Shown here: positions 9,324-21,300 of the stretch, piece after piece
Layout of the letters: each line of letters opens with the position of its first letter
Position numbering within the stretch: position 1 is the first letter of the stretch
Position numbers and translations under genes: made by a program
From: Ornithodoros turicata
Lineage: Eukaryota; Arthropoda; Arachnida; Ixodida; Argasidae
Length of the DNA stretch: 64,000 bases
Direction: 5' to 3'
NCBI RefSeq assembly: GCF_037126465.1
Contig: NC_088202.1
Coordinates: 128,106,123 to 128,170,122 of the forward strand
The notes under the pieces: model-generated
Told to the model about the DNA's origin: nothing
What the model saw: the letters and a program-made list of their open reading frames with translations, nothing else
Databases searched by the model: none

Positions 9324-12300
9324 GTACTTCCAAACTAGAGCGAAATTTGCGGTGTGCATAAATGAAATAAATTAACTTTTCTTTTGGTATCGTTACAGAG
9401 GCTGTTGTTGGCTCACCGCAGGAGGCGTTCGACAATGATTATGAGGAGGAAGAGCGTCTCTCGAGAGCTGGAGCGGCAGTCCCGCCTGGTACAAAAGCTT
9501 TCATGCTCTAACATGCTCGATTTCATGCTCTAACCCAAGGTCCACAACGATGTATAACAAGAGGCGCGTCACAGTCTATTCGAAGAACGTTGGTTTAACA
9601 TTTCTGACATACCGACCAACATTCAACGTTTTTGTTTATAGAACAAATGTAACAAACAAATGAAAGGGTATACGGAGGCCATGCAAGATAACATCCACTC
9701 CGTCTTCATTAGAGCGCACTTTGGGCGCCATAGTGTAATAATGCATGTATTCATTTGCTAATTCATAGAAGTAGTAATACGCGGTTTCCTGATTCCCACG
9801 TAGGTACCATTTGCATATCTCTTATTCGCTTAGGCTACCCTGCGTAATGCGACTTGGTAATGCGTCTCATCACGCCTGCAATGCAATGTTATTCATGTCC
9901 CTAGTATCTCGCGTCGGTAAATACTTTTGCTTCCCTGTACTTTTTTTCTTTTCTGACAGCGTTTCTTTCTCATTGCAATTAGCTATATTATACCAACTGT
10001 AGTACGCTGCAAATCCCGTTGTCACTGTAGTCCCTTTATTGGTTCCTTGCTTGACGCTGATTTCGAGGGGGCTGTTCACGTCATTACCACGATTAATTTC
10101 TCATCACCCTCCCGAATTACGTATGTTAGTTGAAATAAGGGTGAGCAGGCAAGCGAGCTGGTGAAGGTTCGACGACGGTGGCATACCTTCAGCTTGAGGG
10201 AACGAGAGGGCACACGAAGAAGTAGACAGTCTGTCTAATGTCTACTTCTTCATGTGTCCTCGTTCCCTCAAGCTCAAGGTATGCCATCGTCGTCGTACGT
10301 ATGTTATTTTGAAATTCGCAGCATTTAACACGCAACACAACCAACGGTTGGGAGACATAGCTGTACAGTGTATGCTCGCGTGATATCCTTATGGATGGGT
10401 GCAAAAAAAGCAATAACTTGTTTCGGCACATCTATAGGCTGTATTTTGGCGTTTGGTGTATTTGGTGCAAATGGTGTATCGTACCTAAATTTTTGTCTGA
10501 CAATAGTGCTGTTTCCGTTGGTATATCACGAAAGCGTGAGTCTGTTTAACGTTGCGGCCAAAGTTTCTCGCTGACATTGCTCTTGGCCGCGCAAAAGATC
10601 GAGTTGGAAGCCGTTGTCTACGATTTAATTTTGAAAGCTGCTCGAGGTCATCAGAAATTCTTGATGGCTTCAATGAAGCGCCTACTCAGAAATTTATCAA
10701 CTACGGTAAATTTTCTTTACGATATCAGCGGAATTATCCGTGCTGCATTATTTTTAAAAAAATGCATGGAGGATTTTTTGGCAAAACACGCACGAACGTT
10801 TTAGCGAGCTCTTCCTCAGACCGTGAGGAAGCCCTCTTATATAACACTGTTCTCGTTTGGTGAGAACTTCCTTACAAATAGTGTAATACATAATATATAT
10901 ATATATATATATATGTTTATAAGTCCCAAACATCGCCACACCAGCATTGGACAGCTGTTTCGGCCTTATTGGGCCTTCGTCAGCAATGCGTAGGCGGGCG
11001 ACGTTTGAGCAAGTGGCGTCGGAAGGTCACGTGGGACGTGATGTCCTCCCGTCAGGGTGAGTGACTCACCTCTGAAAGCCCAGTGCGAAGCCAGTAAAGT
11101 ATTAAATGAAGAAAAATAGCATACGCTCTTTGGCTGCACGTTGAACATATGTTTATAAGTCCCAAACATCGCCACACCAGCATTGGACAGCTGTTTCGGC
11201 CTTATTGGGCCTTCGTCAGCAATGCGTAGGCGGGCGACGTTTGAGCAAGTGGCGTCGGAAGGTCACGTGGTCATATATGGTCACGTGGTCATATATATAT
11301 ATATATATATATATGATGTATGCTTTCTAATGGCGATTATACTAAAAGCTTTTCTTTTGTAGTAACGCTGGATGCCTTGCAGCAAAAGGCACCACACGTT
11401 ATTGCCATAGGAACGTTTTGTAAGCTGCACGTATGGGACGTGAGCAAGAAAATATTGGCGCTAATAAAGAGAAGGGTGAAAGACAGATAAAGAAAGATAA
11501 AGGGAATCGTGCCATGTATTATGCGTTTACTTATCGGAGTGCCACACAAAAGAGTACTAATTGTCAAATACTGTTCCTTCGCACAAAGCAGTGTGGAAGA
11601 CACATGTCAAGAGTCCACGACCATTGCCTGAACCGTTTCCCTGGCACACGTACGCAGAAGTTAAACGCAGATTCAGTAAATATGTGATCGATTTTATCGC
11701 CAAGTATGGCCATGTTCCATACTTTATAATGGACAGTAAGAATAACAAAATCATTAAAGACTTCCTTGACATAATGGACGAGGCATCTATAAAGGCAGCA
11801 CAAGCAGCCTTGGCTCAGAACGGCAAGAGAAAGAAACGTTCAGTGTTTCAAGATACTGCAACAAGCGTGAGCCGCCTTTCCTCTTCTACTCCAGTGCTCA
11901 GTGAGAGGGCAGAGAGCTTCACCGCTGCTGGAGGTACCACAGAGATGACCGATACTACCACAAGTCACATAAATAAAGCAGAAGCCGCATCTGTGACACC
12001 AAGTGGAAGAGACGAGCCACGCTCAGATATCAATCCCATATTAGCGGGAACATCAACTGCAGGCGGAACGTCGCAGACATCGTCAACTGGAACCACTACA
12101 CCAAGTGCGACGAAATCCGATCTTGCAAGTGATTCAACCGCAGCTTCAACAACAGGTGGTTCGTCTGGTGCCAGTACCCGTCCCCCTTCAATCACGACGA
12201 GTGGCACAATAAGTACAACTGCAATGTCTCAGAACACCAGAACTACTGAAAACCCTAAGACAACAAGCACCGAAACTACTACACAAAGTGCAACGACATC

Positions 12301-15300
12301 CGACCTGTCAAGTACTTCAACCGCTCCAGAGACGGGTGGTCCGTCTGACGCTAGTACTCGTCCCCCTTCAACCACGACGAGTGGCACAATAAGTACAACT
12401 GCAATGTCTCAGAACACCAGAACTACTGAAAACCCTAAGACAACAAGAACCGAAACTACTACACAAAGTGCAACGACATCCCATCTTTCAAGTACTTCAA
12501 CCGCTGCAGAGACAGGTGGTCCGTCTGATGCTAGTACTCGCGCCCCTTCAACCACAATGAGTGGCACCACAAGTACCACTCCCCCAAACACTCCGATGTC
12601 TCAGACGACCACCGCTCGAGTAAGTGACGTTACGCAATCAACCAGCACAACTGAAAACCCTAAGACAACGAGCACCACAATCGACGTGAAGCCAACAAGT
12701 ACACCGTCTCCCACAACCACCGATCAACCCTCTACAAGAAAGGGCAGTGAAGAGCCTACAACCTACCCCTCGACATCTGAGATGACTTCATCTCGAACAA
12801 CGCCACGGGAGACAACTTCCTCTGGAACGATAACTACTACACAAGTGCAAACCACGACGGAAGAGGTTACGACACAGGATGGCCAGACGACAGTTCCTTA
12901 CCTTTCAACTACTGAATCGTCCAGCGTAATTCCCACGTCAACAACTCTCCGACAAACCACGTACTCGGGCGCGCCACATATATCTACTGAGGACAGCTCC
13001 GACGACGGACACCATGCCACATCAACGCCAAGTGGTAACCCAACTACTACGAGGCACGACAATGAGACAACGACACCGGCCAGTAACACAACGGACGACG
13101 ATGAAGGCGGTCGAGGTGACGACGAGGTTACTACGGTGCACCCTTTAGATCCAACAGAACATCCACCACGTCCTCCGCCGCCGGTATACCCAGGTATGCA
13201 ATGTACAGATTGTGGCAAAAGTGAATAGCAGGTGAATGGTAGGTGATATGGAAGACTGTAGTGTGCTATATAAGGCACCATGAGGCGTCCCTGGTGGTGA
13301 GGTGGCCTGGTGCCACCGGCCTCTCGACCAGCCTCTAAGGCCTTTTTGTGTATCTCTCTGTGTGTATGTGCGTGTTTCTTTTCTCTCTTTTTTTAGTTTT
13401 CTTTCTTTCTTTTCGTTTTCTTTTTATGAAAGGAAGCAGGATTTTTAGCAAGTCGGTCTCTGCCTGACTAACCATTCCTCGTTTTTTTTTTTTCAATAAA
13501 CATATCCCCCCCACCCACCTTGGTGGAAATGGTCTGCAATCCGAAGTGGTTTATGAAACCTTTTCCACTCTAAACACTTACGTACAACGTGGTTCAAAGT
13601 GGTTTCAAGTGGGAAAAGGTTTCATAACCACTTGGGATTGCAAACCATTTCCACCTGGAGTGGTACCGTAGGATAGGTCTACCGATAACCCAGCAAAAAA
13701 AAAATCTAATTCGACACTCTACATGAGTTCGCATCACAGGTGGCTTGGCATGCAATGCTTGTTCACAAAATACTAGGGATGGGCCAACCGAACCTGCGAA
13801 TCCTCGAATCCTTGGTAGGGATTTGAGATTGCGAATCCCAGTGCCCAAAACGGCGAATCGAATCTTTCGAACCTACCAACCACGTTCGTTTGTTTCTTTT
13901 TAAAATAGGCGCCTCCGGTGTCTGCCGAAAGCCTGATTGGCCTGATCCGAATCCCAGTGGCCAAAACGACGAATCGAATCTTTCGAATAATCAACCGTGT
14001 TTCTTTGTTTCTTTTTAAAATTAGCGCTTCCAGAGTCCACCGAAAGCCCGATTGGCCTGACCGGACTGATCTGAATCCCAGTGACCAAACCGGATAATCG
14101 AATCCTTCGAATCTACCAACCACGTTTGTTTGTTTCCTTTTCAAACTCGCGCCTCCGGCGTCTACCGAAAGCATGGTTGACCTGATCCGAATCCCAGTGC
14201 CCAAAACGGCGAATCGAATCTTTCGAATCCTCCGATCACGTTCGTTAGTTTCTTTTTAAGACTGGCGCCTCCAGAATCCGCAGAAAACCTGATTAGCCTG
14301 ATTCGGGACGCGCCAGAACCACATCATAAAGCTCCGACGCTACAAGTTTAAAAGTAACATGGTCTTGCTTTTGATTGTTTCTTTCAAACACGAGAGTTTA
14401 TGTACGAGTGTTTCCTCGTATTTCCTGTAGTTGATAATAAATTACATTTAAGAAGTAGTATATGGGTGCGTTTTCTCCTGAAAGTTTTAATTTCATTTGT
14501 TTCTCATTAAACAAATATGTCAAAACCTGCTTCAAAACACTTTTCAGTAGAAGTGTTTTCTATACCACTGGCTCTCTAAACATTTTTTTTTTTAAGAAAG
14601 GATTCGAAAAATTCGAGGATCCGCAGAACCTTCCTTGGATTCGCGTTCGGGAAATTCTGGAATCGTTCCATCTCTACCAAATACTCTGGTGGTAATGATA
14701 CGTTCAAGTCGTCATTCTTTTCTCGTGCTACGAGGCTCCAGAAAGTTTATTGGTTTATATCAACTCACGTGCACATGAATTATGGCAGTCTGTAGTACAC
14801 GTAAGGCTTGTCTAAAAACGTGAACACCTTGTCATGTGGAGCTGTAGAAGGCTGGTTTATGCGCATCGATCCTAATTTCTTTATCATTATCTGTTAAAAT
14901 TATTCAGTTGCCAGTACGGTGAGCCCCTGTCCTTTCTACTTCTATGTCCATGCCTCAAGCGCTTTTTTAGTTATGTTGGACCTTGAAGACAAACTTTCAG
15001 TTGCAAATCAAGCCCCCCTCGCGCCTCCAAGATTTCGCCGCTCCATGGCTACTTTTTTAGATCGCTTGATGAATTCACCGGGGTTTCGAACAATCGATTC
15101 CTTGCACCTTTAAAAGTTATACCCCTGTCACACGGGCATTTTCGATCCTGCTCGACCGAACCTGCTTGAACCCAATGCAGATCGGATGGTGCTACACCGC
15201 CGCTTCCAAGCAGGATCGAACTTTGATCCTGCTTGACTCAAGACAGTTCCCATAACAGGATTGAGAATTTCAAGACTGCTCGACGGCCGCCATTTGCATC

Positions 15301-18300
15301 CTCGACCCCGGTGAACTGTCATAACTTAAGACGGACATGCGCGCGAAGCTACAAATGATGCTTACATCGGTATACGATAAATTACCACTAATATCGCTGT
15401 TATATAGGAAACGCGAAATTAATGAGTTCCGTTTATTCATTTGCACAGGTCAACCATTCAATGCGCATTGAAAGTGGCCGTGTAGCAGCGTCAAAACTCG
15501 AGCGTGCTCGGGAAGTTCAATTCAGATCGGATTCGAGAAGGATCGAAATGCCCGTGTGACAGGTGACATGACATAAGAAGCTTGACGCTAGTTAAGTTAC
15601 TCTTGTAAAAATGTAACTAAGTTGCTAACGAAATTACAAATTACGAAAACAAACTCCAACTTCCCGAGTTGCTTTGTTAACGTAACAAGTTACTTTCAAG
15701 TTACTTCCTACTTTACATGTGCTCTTTAGTTCTTGACCTCTGTATAATTATAGTCCAGATCCTGATATCACAGCGGAGGCTCAAGACGTAGTTTGGTACG
15801 TCAAAATACCAACGTCCATATGATGAAAGATGTCATGCCTTTATGTCCTTCCTTAGGTTGGCGTTTTATGATTTTGATGTCGTAAAAACTTCTTCAACAG
15901 AGAACAAAACAGGCATCAGAATTTTAAAGGGGCACTAAACAAATATACAAGGTACTTTTTTTACAGTGTTGTGTTGCCGACGGTGAACGCTTTCCAAAAA
16001 TATTGGCGCAAGAAAGAACATAATGCCCCCAAACCAACGCAATATTCACTGATCTCTTCCGTGCTCATGCCCCGCCCTGCCGACAATAGCCACACATCAC
16101 TTTGACATGGCGCGCAATCAACTAGCCAAAGTAGGGGACGCTTATACACTAATTTCGTCCAATATCGGGAATTGAGCTGAGCTGGAAACATGTGTCTAGT
16201 TGAGATCACCAAGATAAGCAGTTCAAGCCAGTGGCGTAGCCAGACCTCCAAGGTAGGGGGGGCTCGATACGAAAACTCGCCCCCCCCCCCCCGCTGATCC
16301 TGTATCGACAACACACACATACTTGTGCACACTGCAAACTGAGGATTAAAAAAAGGAACGAAAATAGTTGATTTAGACGTTCACAGTACGATTACATGTA
16401 TAGGCTGTCATGACCAATGAGGTGGTGTCACGAGATTGGAAGTATTTTGAAAAGCTCATACTTTGAAAACTACTCGAGAGTGCTTCTTAGATAGACGCCA
16501 TGGACTGCAAGAACTTTCGCGATCGTCACACTGGTCCCCCCCCCCCCCATATATATTATGTTCTCGGATTTGCACGATTTATGTGGGTCGGTCCGTGGCA
16601 GGTAGGGGGGGCTCGGGCCCCCCCTAGCCCCCCCGTGGCTACGCCACTGGTTCAAACAATACCAGAAGTCCGCAAAGTTCCATTTCATGTGCGCACTATG
16701 TTCTCAGTGCTGTATTGCTTCACGAGGTCACTGCGATGTCCCCACAACTGGTGCTCCCCGCACGCAGCAGCTTATCTCATCGGGGACCGTTATTGGCTAG
16801 GAGTCCGAAATGTACTCGATCTCCAGTGCCTGGAACGCGGCGCTGCTATACGTCGGAATATTGTGACGTAGTTTCGCTCCAATTATAAAGAGAGACTCCC
16901 GCGGATAATGCACTTTAAATGGCATCGTTTCCTGGTAAATGCGCTCCTTAAGAAGTAAACCAATTGCATATTTGGATGTTATGATCCACGTTCTTTCATG
17001 CGGCGTGATAACTGGATATTGTTCGGCGAGATGTTCAGTGCCCCTTTGAGATATATCAAGTCATATAATATTAAGTTATAACTTATAAGGTTCCGTCATA
17101 TGCGCACATTTCGTAGAACCACGCAAAGTGTGATATTTTTGCTACAGCCTCCACTATAAGAAATATATTACTCGCCGCTATGAACGTCACTCGAGTCTCC
17201 GAATACACGGCCAAAACTGAATGTGTAAGCTCATCGCGCAACGACATTGTATAGCGGAGCCGCAGGCGCCATGTTCGTGCAATCGGCGCGCACATAGCTG
17301 TCGTCTCATTAGAGACGGAGGAAGCAGCTCGCGTTATTTGCGCGTCAGAATTGGACAGAAGGAACTCGGAGCTTGTCCCCAAGTGTCAAAGTTACGTAGC
17401 AAAGGAACAAGTTCCTCAAGAAGTTACTGAAACGCCTCGCACACCTTTTCGTGCGCTTTCGCTCTACTTTACTCCTACTTCATTTTGCTCTCGTTTCATC
17501 CCGGAGCGCCCTCTGAAGTCAGCCTTTTCGGTGTTCCGTATAGAAGTCCGTTCCACATTAGTGGAACCACCACCTCTATGCCATATTTTTTCTTCGATCC
17601 AACACAACAACGACAGCTAGCTGTCCACAACCCTAAGCATCCAGAATAAAATTGAAGTTGCGTATACACGTGTCCCCCATAGAGGCCTATCCATCGCGTT
17701 GTTCTTTTCGAGAGAAAAGCTGCGGCTCGTTTCTGCAGCAACTTCGAAGTGAAAAACGTCCTAGCTTCATTGCATTTCCTTTTATTTCTAGAGCCACCTC
17801 CGCCGCTACCGAATTATCCCCCTGGTGCCATATATCCCGGTAAGTACACAATCCCACACAGCAGAAAAAGGTAACCCCCGTTTGCTATTTCAAACCGAGT
17901 TGGCTTGTTCAGAATTAACCTCTCTAGATCTTCCGTCCCTTCTTTAATTTATCTGTACAAGGACTGTGAATTTTTTATGTATAAAGTATGGTTTTTGCAG
18001 GTCCTGTGTATCCTGTTGGGCCACACGTACCACGTAAGATGAACGTACAAAAGCGATACTCATACGACGCACACCTTTCAGAAAAATATAATTTATGTGT
18101 CCCCTTTTCTTTCAGCTAACCCCGCCGTATACCCGCAGCCGCCGTACATCAGTAAGCTTTACTTTGTTATAACTTGTTATAACGTAAGATTGCTATGTTT
18201 CTGCTGCAGACACGACAGAAATTGTGCTAGAGCACGAGGCATACGGTGAATTTGACCTCCCGCTGTTTGTAGGTCACTTTTCTTCCGTCGGCGCACTTGC

Positions 18301-21300
18301 GTATTGGTCCAGTCAATGTTTTATAAAGAAAACATTGACTAATTGTAAAGAATCCCTACCTGATCCTAATATGCTGACATTGACACACCACCTATTAAAA
18401 TGTCCTGGTAGTCTATCACAGGAGGCCAGGGGACGTCATGAATCTACTAACGCAGAAAGATATAACGTTCAAAAGCAGGTCGATGCAGGTGTGAATGAAT
18501 CAATTGCAACCCTAAGCATTTTCGACCAACTGGCTGCTGTGTGCACTATATTTCGTTTGAGTTCAAGAGGTTCTGTGGCCGTATTTTGGTCGTAAATACT
18601 CTGCAGTGCTGCTGCACCGTGGCACATGTTATCATATGGCATACGTTGCCGCATTGCACGTTATTTTCACTGTCACTTACGTGTTTGTTTCTTCTTACCT
18701 TGTGGTTTAGGTCCAGGCCCACCTCACTACCCACCACCACCACCACACCGTCCCCCATATTATCGTCCGCCGTATTACTACCCTGCACCACCAAATCCAC
18801 CTTACCACCCTCCGTCGCTGCCTCACTACTACCCTCCGCCGCAGAATTACCCCCCGCATCCCCATCACGTCCCACCTCCGCACTACAATCCATCAGCCTC
18901 CCATTACTACCCCCCAACTCCCAACGAAATACCACCGCTTCCCCACTACAATCCCTCACAACCCCAATACTATCCCCCACCTTCTATACACAAACCGTCG
19001 CACCCTAGTTACAATCCCTCACCGTCCCACTACGACCATCCCCCTTCCGGTCTTCCTCATCCGCCTCCTCCACATTACTACCCCTCACCAGCGAATCACT
19101 ACCCGTCACCGTCCAACAATAAACCATCACCTCCCCATTACAATCCCTCACCAGCTCACCACGATCATCTGCCTCCTCATTACAGCCCCTCGTCATCTCC
19201 CTACTATCACCCTCCTGCCAATTCACCGCCTCACGTGTATAATCCATCACCATCTCACTACAACCATCCGCCTTCTGACACTCATCCACCGTCTCCTTAC
19301 TACCACCACCCACCTCATAATTACAATTCCCTTCCTTCCAATCACAACAGCACGGGTCTCCACTATAACCCGCAACTGCAACACCACGATAACCCACCGC
19401 ATAGCAACAAACCATCAGTACAGCACTACGATTCCTTACCACCACCACCTTCAGCTTCCGTTCACAACCCATCGTCTCCCCACTATATTTCCTCAGCTAC
19501 CCACCACGACATTTCGCCTATTCACTACAACCCCCCGTCAACGCATTACAAGCCTTCGGCCCCGCACCAGCACAGCCAGTACTCTGGTCCACCTCCTCCA
19601 ATCCCCCACGTTGAATATTCAACAGAAAACCCGCATGCCCAACACCAAGCACCGTCGGGAGCTCCCCTTGGACAAAACGAGCACGGACAACAAGGAGATG
19701 CCTACTCTTCCCCGTGTAATGTGCGTATCTCTCACATTAGGAGAATTGTTATTCGCAAATCGTTTTAATGATACGGAAAATGGTGGAGCGGAATATTTGT
19801 GTAGCAGGGAAAGTCATGCAGAAAAGAACCCACCACCGCTCAGTCTTTAACATTACTCTGGACTGGTGTCACCATCAACAAACAGATACTGTGTATCCAA
19901 TGTGCCCCACTTCTAGTAGAGCAAACACATCTATGATAAAGGGGCCCATGGTACACACAAAGCGAAAGTACGTTATAGTAGGAGGAATAATAATTTGGAA
20001 GGAAACTTGATTTCTCCATGGGAGCTTACAAGAGTAGCAAAATTAATCTTGCACGTACCGCTGACCCTGCCGCTGACCCGAGTAGGATTGCACTTAGTCC
20101 TCCGAAAGTGTTATTCAGTTACGTTTACTCACTGATTTTTTTCTCGAGCAAAAGTCTCGGTCAACCTCGAACGACCATTGTACATGTACAGATTCGAAAT
20201 GTAACTCTATATGAGATCATGAGAGAACTGATGTTCTGAGGCTGGAACAACATAGAAAGGACAAACACATACAAAGCCTCAATTTGCCTAAGAAATTAAC
20301 GATGAAAGATGAAAGCCACTGAAAAGGTTAGCCAGCTGTAGGACTCGAACGCACATCTTCTGGATTACCGGTCCAGGGCTCTACCAATTGAGCTAAGCTA
20401 ACACACCTCCCCAGCGGCTTCCAAGGGTGCGTCAACTGCAGGGACAAACCAGCCACTCTCTCTCTCTCTCACTCATCCTCCTTTCACTTTTACATTTCTT
20501 GCTCACTCATACACACATTCATACGACGGGATCGACGCAAGCGGCAACTGCTGACAACCCTTGGAAGTCGCTGGGGAGGTGTGTTAGCTTAGCTCAATTG
20601 GTAGAGCCCTGGACCGGTAATCCAGAAGATGTGTGTTACAGCTGGCTAGCCTTTTCAGTGACTTTCATCGTTAACTTTCATCTGTATGTGATGTTTGCCA
20701 CAGCATACAGCTGTTACAGCACCTCAACTGCCAATAAATACTTCCAGTTTACGAGCACTTTTGCTTCCAATATTGATATGCTCGGGTTATTCTGCACATG
20801 AAGAGTGATGACTATACGTATTGAAATAACGCACACAATCAAGCAGCGCTCACTTCAATCACAACGTACTACGCACAATCCATTTCTTTCCGCTTGCTAA
20901 CTTGCATGTGCCACATCTTAGTTGTCAAAGCACTATCGCAGAAGTGGCATTACCAGAATAATCGACGTGCATATAAGACACCAGATGTTGCCCCGTTATA
21001 TCGAACAGGAATTCCATTCGTGTTCCGCTTTCAGGAGGGAAATGAAAGTACCGTGGCGCCATCTCCCAGAAATAGCAGGAAGTAAGTGAATAAAGTTCCG
21101 TTCCGAAAGGATTCGGTGGAGTTTCCATTCGCGTTGAATCTTGTTTGTAAAACAGCCCAGCGTCACAAGGCCTAGATTATGGTCTTGGAATTCGGCCTTA
21201 TGGTAGCGGAGTGGTATTGCTCCTGGAAAGAATTTTCCTAATTTTCCCCGAAAAGTATCTTTGGCGTGCACTATATCGCGATTAAGTGAACGCAGTGGTC

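Larger units (their letters stand above)
10912..11270 (-). mobile_element. Penelope-type tandem repeat unit (pLTR-like), two copies
   Basis: A stretch of about 122 bp at 10912-11033 is repeated almost exactly at 11148-11269, with 114 bp between, giving a 236-bp period. Each copy has, on the minus strand, CTGACGAAGGCC...GGCCGAAACAGCTG, the hammerhead signature known from Penelope-like element terminal repeats. No reverse transcriptase is present here. A related, more degraded segment lies at about 10790-10865. Confidence 0.7.

Noticed and set aside
12898..13281. Antisense ORFs across exons 3 and 7 of the mucin-like gene
   Set aside because: Val/Gly/Ser-rich mirror images of Thr- or Pro-rich coding strands; also 11965-12207, 12409-12591, 18546-18980 and 19005-19472.
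18224..18595. ORF in intron 6 of the mucin-like gene
   Set aside because: Exon 6 joins exon 7 directly in phase and keeps the proline-rich character; this ORF has none of it and no good donor.
20583..20652. tRNA-Thr (GGT) gene
   Set aside because: The D arm and anticodon loop are good, but the T arm has lost the TTCGA box and the copy is part of a palindromic repeat.
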